Below are positions 15,539 to 23,781 of a DNA stretch of 64,000 nt, piece after piece (positions within the stretch are counted from its first letter, which is position 1; each line of letters starts with the position of its first letter). A program made the translations under genes and the position numbers. The notes beneath the pieces were generated by a model. The model saw nothing but the letters and a program-made list of their open reading frames with translations, had not been told where the DNA came from and did not search any database. This stretch comes from Clostridia bacterium (GTDB lineage Bacteria; Bacillota; Clostridia; Oscillospirales; Acutalibacteraceae): positions 1 to 64,000 of the forward strand of contig JAKSQM010000002.1 in the NCBI GenBank assembly GCA_024404115.1, written 5' to 3'.

Positions 15539-17293
15539 ATGAAAAAACATATTATTAAAATCGTGTCAGTTATTCTTGCAATAACTATGGCATTCACAAT
15601 GTTTGCAACAACTGCTTTTGCAAAGCAGAGCGTATGGCAGAGAATCGGCACAGGCGCACTTGCAGGTGTGATTTCAACAGTTCTCGGCGGTGTTAATGCA
15701 ATATTCCCAGAGGGCGATAACTTTATTGATAAAGCAGATTTCACACAGGATGGCTTTTACAGCGGCACAGGTGAATTTCAGAAAGCGCCTGCTGAAAATG
15801 CAAAATGGAAGCTTGGCTATGCCAATGCAAGTCTTGTTCCAGATGACTGGCAGGAGCATAAATATTTTATCGGCGGCTATATTATGATCGAAAACTTCTT
15901 CACCAACAAGGTTGAGGGTGTTATCGACGATATGAAAGTTCGCACAATCGCTATTGAAGACAGCACAGGCAGGGGAGTCAGCATCTTCGCAACAATCGAC
16001 TGCATCGGCATCACCAATAACGATATTAAAGAAATCCGCTCCGCCCTTGAGAAAAAGGCAGCAGGCAAATATGATTTTGCCGCAATCAATGTTTCTTCAA
16101 CTCATGCGCACAGCTGCATTGACACAGAGGGACTTTGGACAGACCTTTTCAAAAAGGTGATTATAAATTCATTCCGCTCACTTCTTGGTCTTGGCAAACT
16201 GAAGCAGGGCACAGATGAAAAATATATGGACTTCCTTTATGACACTGTTTCACAAGCAATGCTCAACGCCTGCGACACCATGACAGAGGGCACAATGAAA
16301 TACGCCCGCAAGGACATCGGCGCAGATTATTTCAACAATAAAAACCGCAAGTCTGCATCATCTCTTATGACAGATATGTCAAGACTTGTTTTCACTCCGG
16401 ATGATGCAAGCATTCGCCCCACAATGATTCTCAATATTGCTGCACATCCCGATGTTGCAGGACTTCCCACAAAAGAAAACAGCGGCAGAGAAGTATGCGG
16501 CGAGTATGTTTACTACCTTGGCGAAACTCTTGATAAAGCAGGATACAACTGTATGTTTATTAACGGTGCAATCGCTGGTATTTATATGTCAAGAGGTGCT
16601 TCCAACGATTCACAGGATCTTGAAAAGAGATATATGCAGTCAGAGCGTTACGGCATTGAAATCGGCAAAATGGCACTTGCAATGACTATGACAAAAGAAG
16701 AAATTATGAAAGATAAGCTCCTTTATGACGAAGAAGTTATTGCAAAAGAAACAGCAAATGCAGAAAAGAACGGAGGTAAATACACCCTTTGGTGTGAAAA
16801 CTGGGAGCCTGTTGAAGAAACTGAGGTTGCACCTTATTTCAATATCGTGCTCAAGCAGGTGTTCGTTCCTGTTACAAATCCATTTATTTCTGTTGCAGGC
16901 AAGCTGAACCTTGCAAATTACACAGTTCTCAGAGGCAAAAATGGCTATGAAATCTGCACAGAAATCGGCTATGTTGAGTTTGGCGATTCACTTAAAGCAG
17001 TTATGATGCCTGGTGAAATCTGTCAGGATGTTGTTTATGGCGGAACATCACTTACAAAGGACGATTCTTATTCAGGCAAGGCTTTTGCATATCCCTGCAT
17101 TACAGAGCTTTTCGGTAACGATGACCTTATTTGCTTCGGTCTGACAAACGATGCCGTTGGTTATGTTGTGCCCGATAACGATTATGCAATGTCAATTGCT
17201 TTCGACCACTATCATGAGCTTATTTCACTTGGCAAATATGCGGCAAGCACCATGATGGAGGGCTTTGAATCTATTGTCGATTTTGTAAAATAG
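15539..17293 (+). CDS. Secreted neutral/alkaline ceramidase-like hydrolase
   Basis: 584 residues with a signal peptide (MKKHIIKIVSVILAITMAFT, cleaved after TTAFA). The body resembles the neutral/alkaline non-lysosomal ceramidase family: FTNKVEGVIDDMKVRTIAIE, a metal-site-like NVSSTHAHSC, LNIAAHPDVAG, and FINGAIAGIYMS. Ceramidases cleave the N-acyl bond of ceramide; many bacterial homologues have unknown substrates, so only a metal-dependent amidase of this fold is claimed. It directly follows alpha-galactosidase and the microprotein, with its own AGAAAGGTG site. A terminator follows. Confidence 0.75.
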   Translation: MKKHIIKIVSVILAITMAFTMFATTAFAKQSVWQRIGTGALAGVISTVLGGVNAIFPEGDNFIDKADFTQDGFYSGTGEFQKAPAENAKWKLGYANASLVPDDWQEHKYFIGGYIMIENFFTNKVEGVIDDMKVRTIAIEDSTGRGVSIFATIDCIGITNNDIKEIRSALEKKAAGKYDFAAINVSSTHAHSCIDTEGLWTDLFKKVIINSFRSLLGLGKLKQGTDEKYMDFLYDTVSQAMLNACDTMTEGTMKYARKDIGADYFNNKNRKSASSLMTDMSRLVFTPDDASIRPTMILNIAAHPDVAGLPTKENSGREVCGEYVYYLGETLDKAGYNCMFINGAIAGIYMSRGASNDSQDLEKRYMQSERYGIEIGKMALAMTMTKEEIMKDKLLYDEEVIAKETANAEKNGGKYTLWCENWEPVEETEVAPYFNIVLKQVFVPVTNPFISVAGKLNLANYTVLRGKNGYEICTEIGYVEFGDSLKAVMMPGEICQDVVYGGTSLTKDDSYSGKAFAYPCITELFGNDDLICFGLTNDAVGYVVPDNDYAMSIAFDHYHELISLGKYAASTMMEGFESIVDFVK

Positions 17294-17326
17294 TAACAAA
17301 ATAGTAATAATTTAATGTAATTTTAG

Positions 17327-17370
17327 AATAACTGGCAAAAACTTTTGTTAAATTTGCCAGTTATTTTCTA
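17327..17370 (+). terminator. Intrinsic terminator after the ceramidase-like gene
   Basis: Perfect 13-base stem AATAACTGGCAAA/TTTGCCAGTTATT followed by a T-rich tail. Confidence 0.9.
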
Positions 17371-17399
17371 TTTTAGAACCAATTTTTTTTTAAAAGCGA

Positions 17400-17405
17400 T
17401 ATAAT
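17400..17405 (+). promoter_or_regulatory. -10 box upstream of the CAP-domain gene
   Basis: TATAAT at 17400-17405, 35 bases before the ATG, with only a T-run in place of a clear -35 box. GGAGGG ribosome site follows. Confidence 0.5.
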
Positions 17406-17439
17406 ATCTACGGTAGGTAAATTTTCACGGAGGGATATT

Positions 17440-18441
17440 ATGAAAAGCCTGGTTATTAAAATCGTATCAATTATTTCTGCTGTTACAATCGCTGGTGCAG
17501 GTGCCTTTATTGCAGTAACAAAACCGTTCAGCAAGAAAAATCCAAAAGAAGGGGAAACAACCACTTCACAGAGTGTTTCTGTTTCTTTAACTACTTCACA
17601 GAGTGTTTCTGTTTCTTTAACTGATAAAGCAACAACAAAGGCAACAACAAAAGCCACCACAAAAGCAACAACTAAAGCTACAACAACTACTAAACCTACC
17701 ACAACCACAACTACAACTAAGACAACAACAACTACTACAAATAAACCCACTACAACCACAACCAAGAAAACAACAACTACACAGAAGCCGACTACTACAA
17801 CAACCAAAAAGACAACCACTACCACAAAGAAGCCGACTACTACAACAACTAAAAAGACAACCACAACCACAAAGAAGCCGACTACTACAACAACTAAAAA
17901 GACAACCACAACCACAAAGAAGCCGACTACTACAACAACTAAAAAAACAACCACAACCACAAAGAAACCGACTACAACCACCACAACAACAAAGAAAACA
18001 ACTACCACCACAAAGAAGCCCACAACAACAGCTTCAGTCGGCGGTGTAATTTATGATGCAGGCTTCAATAATCAGGCAGCTTCTGCACTTAATGGTGCCC
18101 GCAGAGCAGCAGGTGTTGCAGATTTGCGTTATGACAGCGGTATAGCAAAGGTTGCCGCACTCAGAGCAAAAGAGCTTGCTACAAGCTTCTCTCATACAAG
18201 ACCTAATGGCGACAGATTCTTCTCAGCCTATGCAGATTGCGGTGTAACTAAACCTCTTGCGGTTGCAGAGAACATTGCAGCAGCAACCCGCTTTGATGGT
18301 GCAACAGATATTGTTAATTTGTGGCTTGGTTCAGCTGACCATAAAGCTAATATAACAAACAGCAAATATACAAGATTTGGTATGGCATGGTATAAAGCTG
18401 GCGGCAAAGAATATGCAGTTGTCCTTTTCGGTAACGGCTGA
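17440..18441 (+). CDS. CAP/SCP-domain protein on a Thr/Lys-rich repeat stalk
   Basis: 333 residues in three parts: an N-terminal membrane anchor or uncleaved signal (MKSLVIKIVSIISAVTIAGA), a stalk of about 140 residues that is nearly only Thr, Lys and Pro, and a C-terminal CAP (SCP/PR1, YkwD-type) domain at about 205-333. The CAP domain shows LNGARRAAGVADLRYD, the His in FSHTRPNGDRFF, AENIAAATRF and the His in GSADHKANI. Such proteins are extracellular; YkwD-type functions are not settled. The stalk would hold the domain away from the cell and is a likely O-glycosylation target. Monocistronic. Confidence 0.85.
   Translation: MKSLVIKIVSIISAVTIAGAGAFIAVTKPFSKKNPKEGETTTSQSVSVSLTTSQSVSVSLTDKATTKATTKATTKATTKATTTTKPTTTTTTTKTTTTTTNKPTTTTTKKTTTTQKPTTTTTKKTTTTTKKPTTTTTKKTTTTTKKPTTTTTKKTTTTTKKPTTTTTKKTTTTTKKPTTTTTTTKKTTTTTKKPTTTASVGGVIYDAGFNNQAASALNGARRAAGVADLRYDSGIAKVAALRAKELATSFSHTRPNGDRFFSAYADCGVTKPLAVAENIAAATRFDGATDIVNLWLGSADHKANITNSKYTRFGMAWYKAGGKEYAVVLFGNG
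17640..18030 (+). repeat. Coding tandem repeat (45-base unit) in the CAP-protein stalk
   Basis: The stalk is encoded by ACN/AAR codons arranged in units of 45 bases (15 residues, KPTTTTTKKTTTTTK). Three to four units at about 17785-17970 are almost identical at DNA level, flanked by degenerate units. Near-identity of synonymous positions points to recent duplication or slippage, so copy number may vary between strains. Confidence 0.8.
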
Positions 18442-18473
18442 TAAAATTTGCAGTAAATTGACCTTACATAAAT

Positions 18474-18512
18474 AAAGAAAGAGCATGGCTTTGGCTGTGC
18501 TCTTTCTTTTAT
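18474..18512. terminator. Bidirectional terminator after the CAP gene
   Basis: Stem AAAGAAAGAGCA/TGCTCTTTCTTT with T-tail on the plus strand and T-rich flank on the minus strand. Confidence 0.85.
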
Positions 18513-18514
18513 GT

Positions 18515-18632
18515 TCATTCATTTGTCATTGCTTCTATTTCTTTCATAATTTCTGAATAATTATTTTTTTGGCATCAATATATGATTTATATTTTGTTTC
18601 GATGCCTCTATTACAAAATCACTGATGTTCAT
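18515..18632 (-). pseudogene. Frameshifted remnant downstream of the PadR gene
   Basis: An ATG at 18632 with GGAG ribosome site follows the PadR stop by nine bases but reads only 23 codons (MNISDFVIEASKQNI...) to TAA. A protein-like continuation in another frame (NNYSEIMKEIEAMTNE) ends at 18515. PadR regulators usually precede the gene they control, so this could be the broken target. Too short to assign. Confidence 0.3.
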
Positions 18633-18641
18633 AGGCACTCC

Positions 18642-18968
18642 TTATGCAAAATTCAGCACACGGTTAACGCTTGAAGAGAATGACTTCCACTCTTCTTTTT
18701 TATCCTCAAGCTGTTTAATTCCTTTTTTAGTCAGGTGATAATACTTTCTCTCACGCCCGTCATGGGTTTCCAAGTATGACTCAAGATAGCCCTCTTTTTC
18801 AAGTGCGTGAAGAATAGGGTAGAGCGTACCTTCGCTCATCTCAAAAGCATTTTCAGAGCGAAACTCCAGCTCACGGATAATTCTGTATCCGTATAAATCA
18901 TTGTCTTTCAACACACTCATAACAAGAATGGTTGTGCTTCCCTTTAAAAGTTCTTTGCTATAACGCAT
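18642..18968 (-). CDS. PadR-family transcriptional regulator
   Basis: 108 residues. The PadR winged helix is clear: MRYSKELLKGSTTILVMSVL, DLYGYRIIRELE, the recognition helix MSEGTLYPILHALEKEGYL, and the wing THDGRERKYYHLTKKG. PadR proteins repress adjacent membrane or transporter genes and are relieved by ligands. I chose ATG 18968, with GAGGTG upstream, over the in-frame ATG at 18989. The gene directly downstream appears degenerate, so its current target is unclear. Confidence 0.9.
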   Translation of the reverse strand: MRYSKELLKGSTTILVMSVLKDNDLYGYRIIRELEFRSENAFEMSEGTLYPILHALEKEGYLESYLETHDGRERKYYHLTKKGIKQLEDKKEEWKSFSSSVNRVLNFA

Positions 18969-19033
18969 AAAAAACACCTCGCATTTCAATGTATGATTAC
19001 ATCGCAGTACAAGGTGTTCCGCTTGTCAAGTAT

Positions 19034-19570
19034 TTATTCAGAAATAATTTTATCCATCAAAATATCGTGCTCATCAGTTGGGATTTCATCAAAAATCAGA
19101 TTTTTAAAGCAAAGACACATTTTAAAAGCCTTTGTGCTTTCCAAAAATCTGTCATAATATCCTGCCCCATGACCGAGTCTTTTGTTCTCTTTGGATGCCG
19201 CAACGCAAGGGATTATCGCAAGGTCAATTTCGGCTATATCAATTGCTTTTTCGGTGTCCGCAGGCTCTTTTAAGCCGTATCTGCCCTCAACAAGTTGGTC
19301 AAGGCTTTCAATAACAACCGCCTCCATCTCGCTTTTTGAAACGCATTTCGGCACGCAGACTTTTTTGCCCTCTGCAAGCGCAGTTTCAATAATCTTGATT
19401 GTGTCAGGCTCGCTGTCTGTGCTTACATAAATAAAAATCACACTGCTGTTTTTGTATTTTTCAGAGCCTAAAACCTTTTCAGTAATCGCTTTGTTTGCAC
19501 TTGCAAAATAGCTTTTGTCTGCTTCCTTAATAATTGACTTTGCCTGTTTTCTCAATTCTGCTTTTGTCAT
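19034..19570 (-). CDS. fthC: 5-formyltetrahydrofolate cyclo-ligase
   Basis: 178 residues. It converts 5-formyl-THF to 5,10-methenyl-THF with ATP, salvaging folate. Motifs: ELRKQAKSIIKEADK at the N-terminus, VIFIYVSTDSEPDT, and the active-site GHGAGYYDRFLE near the C-terminus. Its start overlaps the stop of the HAD phosphatase gene by four bases, so the two are co-transcribed. Confidence 0.94.
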   Translation of the reverse strand: MTKAELRKQAKSIIKEADKSYFASANKAITEKVLGSEKYKNSSVIFIYVSTDSEPDTIKIIETALAEGKKVCVPKCVSKSEMEAVVIESLDQLVEGRYGLKEPADTEKAIDIAEIDLAIIPCVAASKENKRLGHGAGYYDRFLESTKAFKMCLCFKNLIFDEIPTDEHDILMDKIISE

Positions 19571-20394
19571 TTTGTGCCTCCGTCAATTATCTGTGCAATG
19601 CGGTTTATGGCGTCTGCAACTGCAAATTCATCATTGCTTTTCACAATCATATCGCCTGCACTTTTGGCTTCTTCGCAGCCATTTTCCGGCACAAAGCCAA
19701 CATATGCCGCTCTTAGCATATCAACATCATTTGCACCGTCGCCAATAGAAAAAACTCTGTTTTTCTCTATTCCAAGGCATTCTGCCAGCTTCATAAGTCC
19801 TGTGCCTTTGTCGCTATTTTTTGAAATAATCTCAATAAAATTGCCGACACTCTGAGGGATATATTTAAGATTTCCCATATCTATCGAGTCAAGAAAACGC
19901 TGAAAATCAATGCACTTTTCCTGACCTACGCTTACCATAACCTTAACGGCAGGGAATACCTCGTCTGGCACATCCGCAACAACCTCATATGGAATGTATT
20001 GAATATCAAAATGCTTCCTGTTTCTTTCGTCAGGGTTTATAACGAAGCTCTTGAATGTGGAGCTATACATCTCAACACCTGCACCCTCATACTCAAAAGC
20101 AATTTTTCTGATAACCTCTTTATCTTCTTTTTCAACTCCGCATAAGAATTTTATCTCTTCTCTTTGGAAATCATATGCCATTGAGCCGTTTGCAAGAAGC
20201 ACAGGCGCATTTATAATTTCGGGGGAGTAATCGTGAAATCCCTGCTTTGTTCTGCCTGTGCAGACGGTGAAAAGTCCGCCCTCTTCCTTAAAATATTTAA
20301 TCGCATCTCTTACCTTCTGCGGTATAACACCGTGGCTGTTGGTAAGCGTTGCGTCATAATCAGATGCTAGCAGGCATCCACTGAATTTACCCAT
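19567..20394 (-). CDS. HAD-superfamily Cof-type phosphatase
   Basis: 275 residues. HAD motif I reads LLASDYDATLT (nucleophile Asp), motif II TVCTGRT, and motif IV SIGDGANDVDMLRAA, with the large C2B-type cap of the Cof subfamily between. These enzymes dephosphorylate sugar phosphates, nucleotides or cofactor precursors; the substrate is not predictable. Start ATG 20394 is supported by GGAGG six bases upstream. It overlaps fthC by four bases. Confidence 0.88.
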   Translation of the reverse strand: MGKFSGCLLASDYDATLTNSHGVIPQKVRDAIKYFKEEGGLFTVCTGRTKQGFHDYSPEIINAPVLLANGSMAYDFQREEIKFLCGVEKEDKEVIRKIAFEYEGAGVEMYSSTFKSFVINPDERNRKHFDIQYIPYEVVADVPDEVFPAVKVMVSVGQEKCIDFQRFLDSIDMGNLKYIPQSVGNFIEIISKNSDKGTGLMKLAECLGIEKNRVFSIGDGANDVDMLRAAYVGFVPENGCEEAKSAGDMIVKSNDEFAVADAINRIAQIIDGGTK

Positions 20395-20509
20395 AATATA
20401 CCTCCGACCATTTTTTAAATATTTTATCACATTTTATATTTAATGACAAGTAATAAACAATTTGACGAATTTTGACGGTTGCAAATAAAGATATTTGTTT
20501 ATAAAAGTG

Positions 20510-20538
20510 TTGAAATATAATTTCTAATATGTTAGAAT
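20510..20538 (+). promoter_or_regulatory. Promoter of the acyltransferase-ACP-ligase operon
   Basis: TTGAAA (20510-20515), 17-base spacer, TAGAAT (20533-20538), 30 bases before the start codon. Confidence 0.65.
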
Positions 20539-20567
20539 TATCAAGATATTTTATAAGGGGAAATGTT

Positions 20568-21872
20568 ATGAGTAAGAAATTAGGAAAGTATGTCAAAGCT
20601 GGTGCGCCCGCCACTGAAAAATTTGATATGGAAAAGGCTCCCGTTAAGCAAAAGACATTACTTCACCCATTCGTTGTTGGCTTCGGTCATCTTCGCCGTA
20701 TGCTCCTCAGGGGCAAGGTTAATAAAGTAAATATGGAAGGCGTAAAGCCTCCTTACATTTTGCTTTGCAATCACAATGCTTTTTATGATTTTTATGTTAT
20801 GAGCTCTGCAATAGCTCCTTACAGTGGTATCTTCCCTGCCGCTGTTGATGACTATATCGGCAGAGAAAAAATCCTCAGAGATCTGGGTACTATTCCAAAA
20901 AGAAAATATACAGCGGATATAAGCATTCTCCGCCAGTGCAGAAAGACCCTTAAAGACGGGCTTATTTTCGGTATCTATGCAGAGGCAAGATATTCTCTTT
21001 GCGGTGTAACAGAGGTTATACCCGATGCGGTTGGTCAGCTTCTTAAACATCAGAAAGTACCTGTTGTTTCTCTTACTTGCAGAGGACATCATATTTATGA
21101 TCCATTCTGGGGTAATCACAGGCACAGACTTCTGCCTGTTCGTGCGGATATGACACTTGCGTTCACTCCCGAAGAGCTTAAAGAGCTTTCTGTTGATGAA
21201 ATCAGTGCAAAGGTTAAAGAGCTTCTTTATAATGATGATTTCAAATGGCAGAGCGAAAACCGCATAAAGGTTAAGTACAAAAAGAGAGCTGAGGGACTTC
21301 ACAAGGTTCTTTATCAGTGCCCACATTGCAATACTGAATACAAGATGGATTCTAAAGATGACACAGTATTCTGCAATGCCTGCGGAAAGAAATGGAAGCT
21401 CAACTACTACGGTGAGCTTGAAGCACAGGATGGCGAAACAGAATTCAAATTCCCGACAGACTGGTATCAGTGGGAAAGAGAGAATGTTAAAAAAGAGGTT
21501 GTTGAGGGCAAATATCATTTTGAATGTGATGCTCATGTTAATGACCTGCCAAATTCAAAGGGATTTATCAGACTTGGACAGGCTAAGTTTGTTCATGATA
21601 TGAATGGATTCAGCGTTAAGGGTGTCCGTGATTATGACGGTGAACCTTTTGAAATGAATATTGATGCCGCTGGTCAGTACGCTGTTCATGTTGAATATGC
21701 TTATCGCTTCGGCAATTTTGAGGATTGTATCGACCTCAACACACTTGAAGATACATGGTATGTATTCCCTGAAAACTGTGAGTTTTCGGTTACAAAAATA
21801 TCCTTGGCAACAGAAGAAATATTTAATGAAATCTGGAGACAAAGAAAGTCCAGAAAAACTTTGGAGGTTTAA
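20568..21872 (+). CDS. PlsC-like acyltransferase with C-terminal zinc ribbon
   Basis: 434 residues. The glycerophospholipid acyltransferase motif HX4D appears as CNHNAFYD, followed by IGREKILRDLGTIPKRK and IYAEARYSLCG (the substrate-binding EGxR-like block reads EARYS). Beyond about residue 240 there is a zinc ribbon (CPHCNTEYKM and CNACGKKW) and an extra domain of about 150 residues not seen in plain PlsC. Role: acylation of lysophospholipid or another acceptor at the membrane. The ATG at 20568 has AGGGGAAA upstream. Followed by ACP after two bases and a ligase, suggesting acyl-ACP is the donor. Confidence 0.85.
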   Translation: MSKKLGKYVKAGAPATEKFDMEKAPVKQKTLLHPFVVGFGHLRRMLLRGKVNKVNMEGVKPPYILLCNHNAFYDFYVMSSAIAPYSGIFPAAVDDYIGREKILRDLGTIPKRKYTADISILRQCRKTLKDGLIFGIYAEARYSLCGVTEVIPDAVGQLLKHQKVPVVSLTCRGHHIYDPFWGNHRHRLLPVRADMTLAFTPEELKELSVDEISAKVKELLYNDDFKWQSENRIKVKYKKRAEGLHKVLYQCPHCNTEYKMDSKDDTVFCNACGKKWKLNYYGELEAQDGETEFKFPTDWYQWERENVKKEVVEGKYHFECDAHVNDLPNSKGFIRLGQAKFVHDMNGFSVKGVRDYDGEPFEMNIDAAGQYAVHVEYAYRFGNFEDCIDLNTLEDTWYVFPENCEFSVTKISLATEEIFNEIWRQRKSRKTLEV

Positions 21873-21874
21873 TT

Positions 21875-22105
21875 ATGAATTTAAGAGATGAATTACTTGA
21901 AATTTTAACAGACTACACTGACGGCAGAATCGCATCAGTTGAACCCGATGATGTTCTTACATCAGACCTTGGTCTTAACTCATTTGAGCTTTTTGACCTT
22001 ATCTGCATCATTGAAGAGAAATATGATATTTCAATTCCCGACAGAGTTCTTCCTACTCTTGTTACAATCAAAGATGTTGTTGAATACCTTGAGGCAAATG
22101 TATAA
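21875..22105 (+). CDS. acpP: Acyl carrier protein
   Basis: 76 residues, acidic, with the phosphopantetheine attachment motif DLGLNSFELFDL (Ser37 region). Located two bases after the acyltransferase and 23 bases before the ligase, so it is probably a dedicated carrier for this cassette rather than the general fatty-acid-synthase ACP. The AGGTTTAATT ribosome site overlaps the preceding stop. Confidence 0.92.
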   Translation: MNLRDELLEILTDYTDGRIASVEPDDVLTSDLGLNSFELFDLICIIEEKYDISIPDRVLPTLVTIKDVVEYLEANV

Positions 22106-22128
22106 GAAAACAGGGGAATGAATTTAAA

Positions 22129-23760
22129 ATGAAAACAAAGGTAAAATATAAAGTTTTTGCGGAATTTCCTGATTTTGAAACTTTAAAGGATATTGTACTT
22201 TACGGTTTTGAAAAAGGTCAGGATAAAAACCAGTATATGTTCTATAATTTCGACAATAAAGTTGAAACAAAGACATTTAATCAGGTTCACCACGATACAA
22301 TCGGTCTTGGTCAGTATCTTAATTCAAAGGGCATTAAAGGCAAAAAGGTTGCTGTTCTCAGCGAAAACAGCTATTACTGGGTTGCCTGCTTCTTCTCAGT
22401 TATTACAAGCACAAATGTTGCTGTGCCTCTTGACCCGAAGCTTCCCTTTGAGGATCTTGCAGAGCTTATGGTAAGAAGTAAGTGCGATGCAATTTTTTAC
22501 ACCGAAGATTTTAAGGATGCTATTGAGCTTATGAAAAACACCGAGGGTGTAACTATTCAGGAATATGTAAAAATCGAAGATTTTGATGAAATTGTTGAAA
22601 AAGGACATCAGAGCTTTGCAAATGGCGACCACAGCTATGTTGAGGATGAAGTTAAACCCGAAGACCTTGCAGTTATCGTTTTCACATCTGGTACAACAGG
22701 CAAGAGCAAGGGCGTTATGCTTTCACACAGAAATGTTGCAACAAATGTTATTGCATCATGCCGTGTTCTCACTGGCGGTCATGCAATTGGTTTCCTGCCG
22801 CTTCACCACGCTTTCTCTTGGGTAAGTGCACTTTTCTCTGGCACTCTTATTACAGAATACGGCTTCCTTTGCCGCAGCATTAAAGATATTCAGAAGGATC
22901 TTGTTACATATCATCCTCAGAATTTTGCTGCTGTTCCTCTTGCAGTTGAAACAATCTATAAAAAGATTTGGTACACTGCAAAGAAAAACGGTAAGGAAGA
23001 GGCTCTTAAAAAAGGACTTAAAATCAGCGCATTTCTTCAGAAATTCGGCATTGACATCAGAAGAAAGCTCTTTAAGGATGTTATTGCAGGTCTTGGCGGT
23101 GAGCTTGAGGTTATTATCTGCGGCGGTGCATATCTTGACGAGAAATACGAAAGAGGTATGTATGACTTCGGCATTCAGATAATCAACGGCTACGGTATCA
23201 CAGAGTGTTCACCTGCTGTTACATGCAATACTCTTGAAACATTCAAATTCGGCAGTGCAGGCGTTCCGCTTCCCTGTAACGAAATCAAAATCAATGACCC
23301 TGATGAAGACGGCGTTGGCGAAATCTATGTAAGAGGCTCCAATGTTATGATGGGCTATTATGAGGATCCCGAAGCTACAGCCGCAGCATTTGACGGTGAT
23401 TGGTTCAAAACAGGCGACTATGGCTATATTGATAAGGACGGCTTCCTTTTCTTCCGTGGCAGAAAGAAAAATCTTATCGTTCTCTCAAACGGCAAGAATG
23501 TTTCACCCGAAGAAATTGAAGAGAAGCTTTCAACAATCAGCTATGTTAAAGAGGTTGTTGTTTATGAAGAGAATAACTTCATAACAGCAGAGTTCTTCCT
23601 TGATACTGTATCAACACCAGATGCAAAAGAAAGAATTAAGGCAGATGTTAATGAGATTAACAAGAAAATGCCAATGTATAAGCAGGTTGCAAGGGTTAAA
23701 ACAAGAGATACTGAGTTTCCCAAAACAACCACACTTAAAATTCTCAGAAATTACAAATAA
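22129..23760 (+). CDS. AMP-dependent acyl-CoA/acyl-ACP synthetase
   Basis: 543 residues, ANL superfamily. It activates a carboxylic acid as an acyl-adenylate and transfers it to a thiol. Motifs: FTSGTTGKSKGVMLSHRNV (P-loop), INGYGITECSP, TGDYGYIDKDGF and a C-terminal Lys in FPKTTTLKILR. Because it follows an ACP and a PlsC-like gene, acyl-ACP synthetase activity (as in Aas) is a reasonable inference, letting the cell recycle or import fatty acids into lipids. Only three bases separate its stop from the next transcript segment. Confidence 0.9.
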   Translation: MKTKVKYKVFAEFPDFETLKDIVLYGFEKGQDKNQYMFYNFDNKVETKTFNQVHHDTIGLGQYLNSKGIKGKKVAVLSENSYYWVACFFSVITSTNVAVPLDPKLPFEDLAELMVRSKCDAIFYTEDFKDAIELMKNTEGVTIQEYVKIEDFDEIVEKGHQSFANGDHSYVEDEVKPEDLAVIVFTSGTTGKSKGVMLSHRNVATNVIASCRVLTGGHAIGFLPLHHAFSWVSALFSGTLITEYGFLCRSIKDIQKDLVTYHPQNFAAVPLAVETIYKKIWYTAKKNGKEEALKKGLKISAFLQKFGIDIRRKLFKDVIAGLGGELEVIICGGAYLDEKYERGMYDFGIQIINGYGITECSPAVTCNTLETFKFGSAGVPLPCNEIKINDPDEDGVGEIYVRGSNVMMGYYEDPEATAAAFDGDWFKTGDYGYIDKDGFLFFRGRKKNLIVLSNGKNVSPEEIEEKLSTISYVKEVVVYEENNFITAEFFLDTVSTPDAKERIKADVNEINKKMPMYKQVARVKTRDTEFPKTTTLKILRNYK

Positions 23761-23781
23761 ATAATGTTCGGAGGCGTTCTG

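Noticed and set aside
17373-18023. Long minus-strand frame made almost only of Val, Phe and Gly
   Set aside because: It is the antisense shadow of the ACN/AAR stalk repeats of the CAP protein; it has no ribosome site or family resemblance.
20658-21536. Open minus-strand frame of about 290 codons opposite the PlsC-like gene
   Set aside because: Codon use and hydrophobic composition are those of an antisense shadow; the plus-strand gene has clear motifs and operon context.
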